Below, piece after piece: positions 21,910-30,800 of a stretch of DNA of 45,977 nucleotides. The notes under the pieces were generated by a model. The model saw only the letters and a list, made by a program, of their open reading frames with translations, ran no database searches and was not told the DNA's origin. Source of the stretch: a virus; IMG/VR virus record IMGVR_UViG_3300046323_000300, positions 1-45,977 of that record; one strand, 5' to 3'. Position numbers and translations under genes: made by a program. Positions within the stretch are counted from its first letter, which is position 1. Each line of letters begins with the position of its first letter.

Positions 21910-24324
21910 ATGGCAAAAAAACCAGTCAAAGAAGTAGCTGAACCCCAAGAAAAACCAGCTACCGAAACGGCACTGCTTGCTGCTGGCGGCTCTAAAAACC
22001 CAATCGAAGATTTATATATAGGCGTTGCTGAACAAACATACAAACGCTCATCATATGTCCCTGAATCGTTCAAAATGCCCTACAATCCCGATGATATTTA
22101 CCAGAAAAAGGGTAATTATTCGATCTATGAAGACATGATGTACGACGATCAAGTCTCTATTTGTTCCAATTTAAAGAAAGATTTAATCCTTGGTTCTGGC
22201 TGGTCATTAGTGGCCGACGAGGACGACCAGCATGATATGTGCAAAGAATTACAGGAGTCTATTGAGGATTCGTCAGATACCACATTCACCGATAAGTTGC
22301 GTGAGATATTAGATGCCTATGAAAAAGGCTTTAGTTTGACTGAAAAAGTATTTCAGATAATGGACAACGGATGGCTGGCTTTAAAAGACCTATTCACTCG
22401 GCACCCGAATTCTTGGTTAATCTATCAAGATGACAAAGGTAATATCACTAAGTTCGAACAGAAAACCGCCGTTGGTGATCTTTCTATCAATCCAAAATCT
22501 CTAATTCACTACATCAACAATGCAAAATATCAAAACCCATACGGAACATCGGATCTACGTGCTGCCTATAATGCGTGGTTCACTAAGAGACAAGTCATTC
22601 GTTGGTATGCCATGTTTCTCGAGGCTAATGCCAAACCGATACCAGTGGGGCGTTATGATGTGAATTCTCCTCCAGGGACTGCTGATGAATTACTCGAGAT
22701 CTTAAAAGGATTTCAAGCGAAGACCGCAATTACCATACCAAGAGACATAGAAGTCGATTTCCTCGAGGCCAAATCAAACGGCGAAGCATATCACAAAGCA
22801 TTAAATATTTTTAATATGTTCATCGGTCGCTCTATGTTTATCCCTGATCTATTGGGAATGTCTGGAAGTGAAACAGCAGGTGGATCACTCGCACTAGGCA
22901 AAGAGCAAATGAATATCTTTTTCATGCACATTAATAGACGCCGAGCCACATTAGAGAAATTGGTTCAGCGCCACATTATTAAGCCATTAGTTGTCTATAA
23001 TTACGGCAACGTGCCTATTCCAAAGTTTAAGTTTAACCCATTGAATGACTCAGAAGCCGTAGAGCTTGCAAAGGTATGGCTGGATCTAGTCAAAGCTAAA
23101 GTGGCTAAAGTCACCGAAGAAGAAGTAAATCATTTCAGAAAATTGGTTAAGTTCCCAGAGGGTGATGTTGAATTAATCGCACCAGTCGAACCTGCCGAAT
23201 TGGGCGACGATGGTCTTCCTCTTAGACCCGAAACCGACAAAGATGGCAATCCATTACCTAACAAGAGAGTTGAGAAAGATGCGTCGAATAAAGACCCAAT
23301 CGACGCAAAAGATGCGGAGATAGATGAAAAAATGCAGAAGGACTTTGCTAAAATCTACAATCTTCCTCCAGGAGAATACCATAGAAAGTGCGACTTTAAG
23401 GCTATTGCTGCCAAATTAAACGACTATGACAAGTCCGTTGTGGCCGAAACTGCTCCAGTTGTGAAGAAAATGTATGCAGATTTATATGAGCAATTGAAAA
23501 AAAAGAATATTTTAACTAACCAAGACATTAGTAAAGTCGATTCTATTAACCTTAAGTATCGTTCAGAGCTAAAAAAGTTACTTAAACAATCATTCATGTC
23601 TATATATAAGGACGGACAAGTCCAAGCTGCGCATGAATTGAACAAATCTGATTTTAAAACCCCGACCACTTCGCAGGAATTCTTGGACTTATTGGATCAG
23701 GAAACCTTCGCTTATATCGGCAAGTATGAGTATGGAATCAAAGAAAAGGTGCGGCAACAATTGGTTGCTGCGATTAAAGACGGGCTTCCGTTGTCTAATG
23801 TTATCGATACGTTGGACAATGAGGGTAAAAGACTATCAGAAGTCAGCCTTGAAAGATTCGCTCGGACTAAGCATACCGAAGTTCTCAATAGAGGACGACT
23901 GGCATACTTTGAGGAATCTGGGGTAGTAGCTGCTTATCAATATTCTGCCATTTTAGACGACAGAACATCTGATATCTGCGCAGGATTAGACGGAAAGATA
24001 TTTGTCGCGGGGACTCAACCAGTTCCCCCTATGCATTTCAATTGCAGATCTCTATTAATAGCCATTACTAAATACGAGGAATTCAAACCAAGTGAAAAGG
24101 TCGGTAAAAAAGACATTGAGGAATTCATCGATGAGAATAAAGGCGACAGTTTCGCTCGGTTCTCCCTGGCTGATGATTTCACCACCGAGCACTTAGACGA
24201 CTGCATCGATGTAATCACCTACTCCAGAAAAGGTATTCCATTTGAAACGATAACCATAAAATACTCCGATAATACCCACAAAGAAGTTTTGTCAAAAATC
24301 ACAAGGGCTATAAATGCGGTTTAA
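21910..24324 (+). CDS. DUF935-type portal protein fused to a MuF-like domain
   Basis: 804 residues from ATG 21910 (AAAGGGTG upstream). Residues about 60-390 match Mu gp29-type portals (DUF935): RQVIRWYAMFLEANAKPIPV, TAITIPRDIEVDFLE, and SGSETAGGSLALGKEQ. Residues from about 560 on form a MuF/SPP1 gp7 domain: ERFARTKHTEVLNRGRL, SAILDDRTSDICAGLDGKIF and PPMHFNCRSLL. In Mu these are two genes (gp29 and gp30), so this is a fusion. The portal forms the DNA channel and MuF is a minor head protein. A linker rich in aspartate and lysine joins the two parts. Confidence 0.9.
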   Translation: MAKKPVKEVAEPQEKPATETALLAAGGSKNPIEDLYIGVAEQTYKRSSYVPESFKMPYNPDDIYQKKGNYSIYEDMMYDDQVSICSNLKKDLILGSGWSLVADEDDQHDMCKELQESIEDSSDTTFTDKLREILDAYEKGFSLTEKVFQIMDNGWLALKDLFTRHPNSWLIYQDDKGNITKFEQKTAVGDLSINPKSLIHYINNAKYQNPYGTSDLRAAYNAWFTKRQVIRWYAMFLEANAKPIPVGRYDVNSPPGTADELLEILKGFQAKTAITIPRDIEVDFLEAKSNGEAYHKALNIFNMFIGRSMFIPDLLGMSGSETAGGSLALGKEQMNIFFMHINRRRATLEKLVQRHIIKPLVVYNYGNVPIPKFKFNPLNDSEAVELAKVWLDLVKAKVAKVTEEEVNHFRKLVKFPEGDVELIAPVEPAELGDDGLPLRPETDKDGNPLPNKRVEKDASNKDPIDAKDAEIDEKMQKDFAKIYNLPPGEYHRKCDFKAIAAKLNDYDKSVVAETAPVVKKMYADLYEQLKKKNILTNQDISKVDSINLKYRSELKKLLKQSFMSIYKDGQVQAAHELNKSDFKTPTTSQEFLDLLDQETFAYIGKYEYGIKEKVRQQLVAAIKDGLPLSNVIDTLDNEGKRLSEVSLERFARTKHTEVLNRGRLAYFEESGVVAAYQYSAILDDRTSDICAGLDGKIFVAGTQPVPPMHFNCRSLLIAITKYEEFKPSEKVGKKDIEEFIDENKGDSFARFSLADDFTTEHLDDCIDVITYSRKGIPFETITIKYSDNTHKEVLSKITRAINAV

Positions 24325-25084
24325 TCCATTAACGAAACAAATGGAAGAGTCAGAAGATATCTTCACTGTTGTCCCAAAAGCTAAAGTGGCCAATGTCGTA
24401 GGCCCAAAGGGAGACAAGGGAGATATCGGCCCGCAGGGAGATCGTGGATTCAAAGGTGATAGCGGCGAGCGCGGCATACCTGGGATTAATGGAGAAAAGG
24501 GATCTAAAGGCGACGCTGGACAAACTGGGGCGCAGGGAATACCAGGCGACGTTGGGCCAAAAGGCGACAAAGGAGATCCAGGGCAGCGTGGTCAAATTGG
24601 ATTAAAAGGCGAGAACGGAAAAGACGGAACGCCGATATACTATACCGCAAAAATGCCATCAAATGATTTGGGTTCGGATGGCGAGTGGACTTTCAATGCT
24701 TTCCGTGAGGTTTTCCACAAAGAATCAGGCAATTGGAAATTTTATTCTATGATGGGTGGCGGTGCCGCCAAGGTTCGTAATATTCAGGACATAGGAAACG
24801 TGAAGCTGACAAATCTTACAATAGGTGATAATCTTCAATGGAACGGTTCCTATTGGTCAAACTCGCAGGAGGACGCGCTGGCAAATCTTAATATTCAGCT
24901 AGATGTTGTCGACGCCACAGTGACCTATATTGGTTACGCGCAGCCTGGTGCTCTGACTTCTGCCGCTTCTTGGAAGATTAAAAAAATAACTACCACTGGT
25001 GATGACATAGCGATCACGTGGGCAGATGGTAATGTAAATTTTGATAATATTTGGAATGATCATGCTAGTTTGACTTATTCATAA
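24314..25084 (+). CDS. Collagen-like virion fibre protein
   Basis: 256 residues. From G30 to 107 there are 26 uninterrupted Gly-X-Y triplets, rich in PKGDKGD. Such tracts form trimeric collagen-like stalks in phage fibres. The C-terminal part ends in a domain with YIGYAQPGALTSAASWKI and NVNFDNIWNDHASLTYS, a pattern found in other phage fibre proteins. It lies between the portal and the head protease, so it may be a head-attached fibre rather than a tail one. Confidence 0.85.
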   Translation: MRFNPLTKQMEESEDIFTVVPKAKVANVVGPKGDKGDIGPQGDRGFKGDSGERGIPGINGEKGSKGDAGQTGAQGIPGDVGPKGDKGDPGQRGQIGLKGENGKDGTPIYYTAKMPSNDLGSDGEWTFNAFREVFHKESGNWKFYSMMGGGAAKVRNIQDIGNVKLTNLTIGDNLQWNGSYWSNSQEDALANLNIQLDVVDATVTYIGYAQPGALTSAASWKIKKITTTGDDIAITWADGNVNFDNIWNDHASLTYS

Positions 25085-25094
25085 GGGGTTATAA

Positions 25095-25496
25095 ATGGCT
25101 TTGAAAATGGCAGTTGCTCTAAGAAATGCACGACTTGATGCGATAACTACCTTCGCTGGAGCGAGTGCAAAGCTGAGATTTTATGACGGAACCCAGCCTG
25201 CAACGGGTGGTGCTGCCACGAATCTTCTCGCAGAATGTATTATGAACGCTACGTTTGCTGACGCAGCAGCAGCAGCAGTTTTAACCATGAACGCCATTGC
25301 CAATGATGCGGCGGCAGATGCAACTGGAACGGCTACGTGGGCTCGAATTGTAAAATCTGATGGGACTACTCATGTCGTGGACTTAACTGTCACTGCAACT
25401 GGTGGCGGCGGTGATATCACTGTCGGCACAGTCTCTTTCGTGGCCAGCTCTATCATAAGCATTACGAGCGCGACAATTACGGAAGCAAATGCATAA
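25095..25496 (+). CDS. Structural protein candidate, alanine-rich
   Basis: 133 residues, rich in alanine and threonine (AAAAAVLTMNAIANDAAADAT). The opening MALKMAVALRNARLDAIT and GASAKLRFYDGTQPAT fit a small phage structural family placed in the head region. It starts 10 bases after the fibre gene and overlaps the next start by one base. Confidence 0.7.
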   Translation: MALKMAVALRNARLDAITTFAGASAKLRFYDGTQPATGGAATNLLAECIMNATFADAAAAAVLTMNAIANDAAADATGTATWARIVKSDGTTHVVDLTVTATGGGGDITVGTVSFVASSIISITSATITEANA

Positions 25497-26290
25497 TGGC
25501 AATCACAACTCTCGACGGGCTTATTGCCGCAGCAAAACAGAGAATTCAGCTTTATAAGTCTGCGACTAGAACCGCAGTCGCCAATAGTCCGTTTTCAGTT
25601 TTTGACTTAGCTGGTAATCCAGGCCTTGGAGTCTTGGCTGGAACTTCGACGACTACTGGAGTCGTTCCGACCGATGCGACCGCAGGGTGTCCTTTGATTA
25701 ATGCTTTCGGCGGCGGTGCGACTGGGTACGTTTCTCGGATTGAAGCGTCAAATCAAGTATCTTGCCGAATCCTGCTTTTCGATATGCTTTGGAAAGCAGG
25801 GGCTTACGCTTTCAACGCGAATACGACTGGTCAAACTCCAACCTCCTTTTCTTCACGAATCCCAAGCGGAACGGACTACAACGGACTCGAACTTTGGTAC
25901 GAGCAAGTTACCGCAGGGACATTGGTTCAGAACGTGGCCGTGACTTATAATGATGAAAACGCCGCATCATCTACCACTGGAACAGTGGCCATGCCAGCCG
26001 CTATGATTGTGGGTCGAATGTTCCAAATACCTCTAGCAGCAGGCGACAAGGGAATCCAGGGCGTGACGGGTGTTGTTGGGTCGGTTGCTTCGGCGGGGAC
26101 TTTCAACATTCTTATTATGCGGAGACTTGCAGAAGTTCGTATTAGAGTGGCTAACGACGGAATCATCCAAGATGCTCTCACGACTGGACTCACCCAAGTA
26201 TTCGAAGACTCTGCTATGAGATTGGTAGTTATTCCTGACTCAACTGCAACGTCCCTTCCAGAGATCATCGTAGACGTCGCAAATGGCTAA
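25496..26290 (+). CDS. Structural protein candidate
   Basis: 264 residues with beta-rich texture. Recognisable segments: GYVSRIEASNQVSCRILLFD, GLELWYEQVTAGTL and VRVANDGIIQDALTTGLT-like text near the end. Similar proteins sit beside capsid genes in some phages. No enzymatic motif. It overlaps its neighbour genes by one and 8 bases. Confidence 0.7.
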   Translation: MAITTLDGLIAAAKQRIQLYKSATRTAVANSPFSVFDLAGNPGLGVLAGTSTTTGVVPTDATAGCPLINAFGGGATGYVSRIEASNQVSCRILLFDMLWKAGAYAFNANTTGQTPTSFSSRIPSGTDYNGLELWYEQVTAGTLVQNVAVTYNDENAASSTTGTVAMPAAMIVGRMFQIPLAAGDKGIQGVTGVVGSVASAGTFNILIMRRLAEVRIRVANDGIIQDALTTGLTQVFEDSAMRLVVIPDSTATSLPEIIVDVANG

Positions 26291-26981
26291 CATCTGGCGA
26301 AGGCTTCGCTCAGATAGATTAACCACCACATCACTGATTAAAAAAAGCAGCGGAGGCGCTACTCAGCTAGTTGCTGATGATTTTTTTGAAGCGTCTGGTG
26401 GCAGCACGATAACTGGGACGATAGCCACAACCCTCGCGCCCGCGACAGCCTCAATCCAGGCGACTGAAACAATCAGTGGATCCTTATCTCCGTCTTTAGG
26501 TGACGCCACGTCATCGATTGCTTCAACGGAAACAATAGCCGCCACAATTGCTCCGACTCTCGAGCCAGCCACCTCTGCATTTGCCGCGACTGAAACGATC
26601 CAAGCGTCGTCTGCATCCTCCCTGCAAGATAGCACCGCGAGCTTCGTAGCGACTGAAAATATACCAGCAGTTATGGCCACGACGCTTCAAGATGCTACAA
26701 GCAGCATAGCATTAACGGAGGCAGTCGAGGCAATCCTTGCGGCAACCCTAGCCAATGCGACCTCTCAAATATCGGCTACGGAGACTATTTCAGCAGCCAT
26801 GGCCTCTAGTTTAGCTCCAGCTACCGCAAGCTTTAGTGATGGCTCTGGTGTTGGCGAGATTGTTTCCGACTATCGAAACTTTAAGAAAATCGGAAATAAG
26901 TATATAGTGATAAAAAATCGAAAAGACATAGATGAAGAAATAGGCTATGATGAAGCATCATTCCTTAAAGCCTTCGTTTAA
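26283..26981 (+). CDS. Repeat protein (21-residue tandem repeats), head-region structural candidate
   Basis: 232 residues. After a basic start, residues 42-167 form six 21-residue units and a seventh partial one to about 187; a typical unit is TIAATIAPTLEPATSAFAATE. The C-terminus (YRNFKKIGNKYIVIKNRKDI) is a separate small domain. The repeats suggest an extended or beta-solenoid fibre. I do not know a family. Confidence 0.72.
   Translation: MANIWRRLRSDRLTTTSLIKKSSGGATQLVADDFFEASGGSTITGTIATTLAPATASIQATETISGSLSPSLGDATSSIASTETIAATIAPTLEPATSAFAATETIQASSASSLQDSTASFVATENIPAVMATTLQDATSSIALTEAVEAILAATLANATSQISATETISAAMASSLAPATASFSDGSGVGEIVSDYRNFKKIGNKYIVIKNRKDIDEEIGYDEASFLKAFV
26406..26846 (+). repeat. 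63-bp coding tandem repeats (six full, one partial)
   Basis: The units encode 21-residue repeats with invariant threonine-glutamate ends (ATE/STE/LTE) and TL-x-x-AT cores. DNA identity between units is lower than protein similarity, so the array is old. Confidence 0.8.
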
Positions 26982-26995
26982 ATCCAGGAGAAATT

Positions 26996-28042
26996 ATGCA
27001 AAAATACACAATTAAGGACGTTCAGATATTCTCAGCAGGTGAGTGGAACGATGAAAAGTTCACCACAAAAGACTTAGAAAACATGGTTAAGTCATTCGAT
27101 GAGACTAAATCTGGCGTCAAACCCTATATAAAGCTCGGCCACGATAAAAATCAAAAAATAGCAAAAAATTCAAATTTACAAAAAGATGGGTTGCCAGCGT
27201 TGGGCTGGATTGATAAAATGAGTGTCACAGGCGATAAGTTAATTGCTGATTTAGTGGACATTCCAAAGAAAGTCTACGATCTGATTAAAATCGGCGCGTA
27301 TAAAAAAGTATCTTGTGAGATGTTTTTTAACGTGAAGATAAAAGATAAGCGATTCTCTCACCTGATCACTGCCATCTCTTTACTTGGTGCTGATACACCA
27401 GCCGTAATGAATCTCGATGACATTCACAGTTTATATTTTGAGGCCGAGGCCGATCCAAAGGCTTACGCATCTGAATTTATATTTAATGAGGAAACTCAAA
27501 CAAAGGAACAAATAATGGCAAAAACAGAAAACGAGATCAAGCTAGAGGTCGAGCTTGAGAATCAAAAGAAAGAATTTACGGCCACAAAAACAGAAGCAGA
27601 CGAGGCGAAAGCTAAGTTAGAAGCTGCTGAAAAAGAGAACACCGCTTTGAAGGAATTTAAAGCTAATGCAGAAAAAGTAGCTCTTGAGAATGAGATTGCT
27701 TTAAAAGCTGAAAAAGTTAAAACATTTGCTAAGTCATTAGTGACTGAAAAACTAGCAAGTCCTGCTATGGAGCCTTTAATATTGGAGCTTTTATCTGATA
27801 AAAAGGAATTCTCTGTAAAAGTAGGGGACAAAGACCTCAAAACTAAAGAGGATATTGTTAAAGAACTGTGCAAACTTTCATCTGTAAATAAAGATATCAA
27901 CGTGGATCAAAAAACCGCTGCTGATAAAACTTTCTCCGCTGATAAAGAAAAGCAAGTTGAAGAAAAGATCAAATCTTTGCAAAAAGATAACCCTAAATTG
28001 TCATACAAAAAAGCTTATTCACAAGCTATGAAGGAGTGCTAA
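26996..28042 (+). CDS. Mu I-like prohead protease with fused scaffold domain
   Basis: 348 residues. The N-terminal 155 resemble the Mu gpI/peptidase U35-like protease: IFSAGEWNDEKFTTKDLENM, PYIKLGHDKNQ (the H of the GH site), GLPALGWIDKM and HLITAISLLGADTPAVM. Residues 173-348 are a charged coiled coil (LENQKKEFTATKTEADEAKAK), as in scaffolds. The head protease cleaves scaffold and capsid precursors. An in-frame ATG at 27515 can produce the scaffold alone. Confidence 0.85.
   Translation: MQKYTIKDVQIFSAGEWNDEKFTTKDLENMVKSFDETKSGVKPYIKLGHDKNQKIAKNSNLQKDGLPALGWIDKMSVTGDKLIADLVDIPKKVYDLIKIGAYKKVSCEMFFNVKIKDKRFSHLITAISLLGADTPAVMNLDDIHSLYFEAEADPKAYASEFIFNEETQTKEQIMAKTENEIKLEVELENQKKEFTATKTEADEAKAKLEAAEKENTALKEFKANAEKVALENEIALKAEKVKTFAKSLVTEKLASPAMEPLILELLSDKKEFSVKVGDKDLKTKEDIVKELCKLSSVNKDINVDQKTAADKTFSADKEKQVEEKIKSLQKDNPKLSYKKAYSQAMKEC
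27515..28042 (+). CDS. Nested scaffold protein (internal in-frame start)
   Basis: 175 residues from ATG 27515, in the protease frame, with AAAGGA 7 bases upstream. It starts MAKTENEIKLEVEL, exactly where the protease domain ends and the coiled coil begins. This matches the Mu I/Z arrangement, where the scaffold is made from an internal start. Translation is inferred from the ribosome site and the domain boundary. Confidence 0.72.
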   Translation: MAKTENEIKLEVELENQKKEFTATKTEADEAKAKLEAAEKENTALKEFKANAEKVALENEIALKAEKVKTFAKSLVTEKLASPAMEPLILELLSDKKEFSVKVGDKDLKTKEDIVKELCKLSSVNKDINVDQKTAADKTFSADKEKQVEEKIKSLQKDNPKLSYKKAYSQAMKEC

Positions 28043-28043
28043 T

Positions 28044-28418
28044 ATGTCCGTACAAAACGATATTACCCTAAAGGTTTTAACAACTCTCTTGGCTCAACGT
28101 ATCGTTGCCTTGAGCACGGCTCCGCATACCGCAATCTATCCTGCGGCATTAACTAGCCCTATGGTTGGTATTACCCTGGATACAGTGCTTGATACGACTG
28201 GCTCTTTGCCTGTTCGGGTATCTGGTATTGCTAAAGTCTACATGAATGACACTTGTGCGGCTGGCGACTTAATTGCTGGCGACTCAAGCGGTTTTGGTAA
28301 GAAGCACGTTGATTCGACTGCTGGTTCATATGTTATCGGTCAAGCCCTGGAAGCATCTGCGGCCACTGCGACTGTGATCCAAGTATTAATTCAACCGAAG
28401 TTTAAATCAATTCCGTAA
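28044..28418 (+). CDS. Capsid decoration protein candidate (DUF2190-like)
   Basis: 124 residues with AAGGAG 8 bases upstream. It is glycine- and alanine-rich, beta-type, with GSLPVRVSGIAKVYMNDTC and AGDLIAGDSSGF, as in DUF2190/cement proteins encoded just before the major capsid gene. It probably binds the outer head surface. Confidence 0.75.
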   Translation: MSVQNDITLKVLTTLLAQRIVALSTAPHTAIYPAALTSPMVGITLDTVLDTTGSLPVRVSGIAKVYMNDTCAAGDLIAGDSSGFGKKHVDSTAGSYVIGQALEASAATATVIQVLIQPKFKSIP

Positions 28419-28445
28419 CATTTTATAATATAAAAGGAGCTTAAA

Positions 28446-29348
28446 ATGCCACAAAAAAGTCAATTGCACGTAGATAAGTTACTCTCGAACGTATCCGTAG
28501 AGTATAAAAATGAGGAATACATCGCAGATAAACTTTGCCCTGTCGTGCCAGTGGATAAGGATTCTGACAAATATCGTATCTATGAGAAAAACTGGAGAAT
28601 TGCGGAAGCTAAACGAGCACCTAAAGGTCTCGCTAAAGAATTCCAATTCAACTACTCTTTGGCTTCATACGCACTTGAGCAGTACGCTCTTAAAGACTAC
28701 GTCGGTGTTGATGAGGAAAGAAACAACGATCAAGGATCGGTTCGCGCCGATTGCGTTGAGAACTTAACGGATGCGCTACTGCGTGTGCGAGAAGATAAAG
28801 TGGCCGCTTTATATACCACCACTTCTTGGTCTCTAAATGTATCCTTGGCGTCTGGTGCGGCATTTACCGACAACACCACAACTTCAAATCCAATCCCTGT
28901 TTATGATACGGCCACCGCTACTATCATAGCAAACTCTGGGAAGACTCCTAACCACGGGTTCCAAACCCACGCGACTTATATCGCGGTTAAGAATCACGTA
29001 TCGATCCTTGATCGGATTAAATACACCAGTGCGGAGATTTCTGAGAATGTCGTTGCGGCACTCTTGGGAGTTCAAGAGCTTTACATAGCTAAGGCTCAGA
29101 AGGATACTGCTGCGGAAGGTCTGGCGTCAGTTTCTGCCAACTTCTTCGGTAATATCGCTTTCTTGGGTTGGAAAGCTCCAAGCCCTTCATTGAGAGCACC
29201 TTCTTGTGTTTATAACTTCGAGAATTCTGCGCCACGAGTTCGTGCTTGGCAGGATGAAGAAAGAAACGCAGAAGCCATTGAAGTTGAAATGAAATTCATT
29301 CCTAAAGTGGTTGCTTCCTTGACAGGTTACCTGATCAAAGGCGTATAA
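28446..29348 (+). CDS. Major capsid protein
   Basis: 300 residues with AAGGAG upstream. The pattern fits an HK97-fold capsid family: YIADKLCPVVPVDKDSDKYR, then LASYALEQYALKDYVGVDEE and LGVQELYIAKAQKD. Position after protease, scaffold and decoration genes and before the adaptors supports this. A hairpin terminator follows, so the gene is likely the most abundant transcript end in the head module. Confidence 0.88.
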   Translation: MPQKSQLHVDKLLSNVSVEYKNEEYIADKLCPVVPVDKDSDKYRIYEKNWRIAEAKRAPKGLAKEFQFNYSLASYALEQYALKDYVGVDEERNNDQGSVRADCVENLTDALLRVREDKVAALYTTTSWSLNVSLASGAAFTDNTTTSNPIPVYDTATATIIANSGKTPNHGFQTHATYIAVKNHVSILDRIKYTSAEISENVVAALLGVQELYIAKAQKDTAAEGLASVSANFFGNIAFLGWKAPSPSLRAPSCVYNFENSAPRVRAWQDEERNAEAIEVEMKFIPKVVASLTGYLIKGV

Positions 29349-29359
29349 TTTTAATAAAT

Positions 29360-29390
29360 GAGCCTGGCAATTACGCTGGGCTCTTTATCT
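29360..29390 (+). terminator. Rho-independent-type hairpin after the capsid gene
   Basis: GAGCCTGGC (29360-29368) pairs with GCTGGGCTC (29375-29383) over 9 bp including two G-U pairs, loop AATTAC, followed by TTTAT. The T tract is short, so partial termination is likely. Confidence 0.62.
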
Positions 29391-29406
29391 AAAAGGGGCA
29401 ACGCCA

Positions 29407-29826
29407 ATGGCAGGACTTACCAAAGAACAAAGAGAAGCGAAGAAAGCTGCGGCATTAGAAGCGGCAGGACTAGAACCAAATCCGACAACTGAAACTATCA
29501 ACTCAGATCCTTCATTTGCAGAAGTTCCAGGATCTCCAGCAATCGAGCACCAAAAGAAACTAGCTCGTGCTAAAAAAGTCGCTGCGAAAGTAGCAAAACC
29601 TTCCAAACAATTCTACACAATCAAAGATGGCAAAGTTTTGTCTATTAAAGTTAAACAAAACGGGGCGTACTCGACTTATGTCGGAACCAAGGCTAAGATG
29701 GAAAAGAAAGCCAAAGGGTCTTATTTCTCTCAAGTGAAAGTTTGGCAAAAAGCTGGATTGTGGGTTTCTGAGGAAGATTTCCAAGAACATTGTGAAAAAA
29801 TCAAAGATGAATTAGCTAAGGAGTAG
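29407..29826 (+). CDS. Hypothetical head-region protein
   Basis: 139 residues, lysine- and alanine-rich (KEQREAKKAAALEAAGL, KKVAAKVAKPSKQFYTIKDG). The first strong ribosome site after the terminator (AGGGGCAACGCC) precedes it. The C-terminus SEEDFQEHCEKIKDEL is helical. The position between capsid and DUF1320 adaptor suggests a small head or accessory protein. No family recognised. Confidence 0.66.
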   Translation: MAGLTKEQREAKKAAALEAAGLEPNPTTETINSDPSFAEVPGSPAIEHQKKLARAKKVAAKVAKPSKQFYTIKDGKVLSIKVKQNGAYSTYVGTKAKMEKKAKGSYFSQVKVWQKAGLWVSEEDFQEHCEKIKDELAKE

Positions 29827-29829
29827 ACA

Positions 29830-30324
29830 TTGGCAAAGTATTCAACCACGACTAGTCTTGAGATTATCATGGTGGGTACTTCATTTGATACTGCCACGAC
29901 TGCCTTAATGAACAAAATGATCGTTAGGGCAGAGAACGAAGTCGACAAATATCTCTCTAAAAGGTACGACATAGGCAATTATCTGGCCATGTCGCTCACC
30001 GCATTACCTCCACTTTTAACATCACTTACCGAAGATCTGGCTGAGGGGTACTATTTCTATAGAAATTCTCGAGGCGGTGGTAAGGATTCTGTCGCATACG
30101 GAAAAGAGTTAATAGAAGGAGCGCAGGCGAATCTTCAATTACTTCTCGAAAGAAAAGCCGACTTATTAGATGTGAACGGCGACCCTGTTGCTGAGTTCGC
30201 TAACGCATCTTATCAATTAAAATCATCAACTCGTAATTACCCTCAAACTACAAATGAGGATGACGAGCTTCTGTGGAAACAATCATCAGATAAATTGGAC
30301 GATATCGAGTCGGAGCGTAACTAA
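29830..30324 (+). CDS. Mu gp36-like (DUF1320) head-tail adaptor
   Basis: 164 residues from TTG 29830 (AAGGAG 6 bases upstream). MIVRAENEVDKYLSKRYDI and LTALPPLLTSLTEDLAEGYYF resemble the DUF1320 family, which closes the head below the portal. The position next to the tail-completion gene agrees. Confidence 0.78.
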   Translation: MAKYSTTTSLEIIMVGTSFDTATTALMNKMIVRAENEVDKYLSKRYDIGNYLAMSLTALPPLLTSLTEDLAEGYYFYRNSRGGGKDSVAYGKELIEGAQANLQLLLERKADLLDVNGDPVAEFANASYQLKSSTRNYPQTTNEDDELLWKQSSDKLDDIESERN

Positions 30325-30800
30325 TGTCCGAAATAGAGTTCCAAGACAAAGAGCTCAAGAAAACACTCAGGGCTCTAAGTAATAATTTAAAATATGTAAA
30401 AAATGGAGAGAAGAAATTCGTCGCTCTGATGTCGTCCGTTGTCTATGCAGACATCATGGATCACTTTAAAAAAGAACAAGGCGAGGATGGAGCTTGGCAG
30501 CATTGGTCATTTTGGTACGAGTTGCAATTGGCCAGAATGGGTAGGCAAGGTAATAAGATTCTCCAATTCAATGGTAAATTAAGAAACAATTTTAAACCCA
30601 CCGATGTTAAGATGACATCTCAGGGCATTACATGGTTTAATGATGCCAAAACTAAGAGCGGTTTCCCTTATGCGTTCGCACATAACGAGGGCGGAGGCAA
30701 GCTTCCTAAGAGGGATTTTATGTGGGCTTCTGACAATGCCATAGAGAAAATGGCCGACAATATGCTTGGGTTCATATTAGAAGAGGGATTAAATGGCTGA
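30324..30800 (+). CDS. Tail-completion/virion morphogenesis protein (Mu gpG- or HK97 gp10-like)
   Basis: 158 residues. Conserved text near the end, LPKRDFMWASDNAIEKMADN, is the motif of Mu gpG-type morphogenesis proteins. The first half is helical and charged. It joins head to tail and overlaps its neighbours by one and 8 bases. Confidence 0.75.
   Translation: MSEIEFQDKELKKTLRALSNNLKYVKNGEKKFVALMSSVVYADIMDHFKKEQGEDGAWQHWSFWYELQLARMGRQGNKILQFNGKLRNNFKPTDVKMTSQGITWFNDAKTKSGFPYAFAHNEGGGKLPKRDFMWASDNAIEKMADNMLGFILEEGLNG

Noticed and set aside
24292-24595. Proline-rich open frames antisense to the collagen-like tract
   Set aside because: They are the mirror image of Gly-X-Y codons on the other strand, with no ribosome site.
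26363-26680. Antisense open frame over the 21-residue repeats
   Set aside because: It arises from the repeat composition and has no start signal or neighbours in the same direction.
28424-28429. TATAAT just upstream of the capsid gene
   Set aside because: No good -35 box 17 bases upstream (TTTAAA at best), and the gene sits in a continuous operon.
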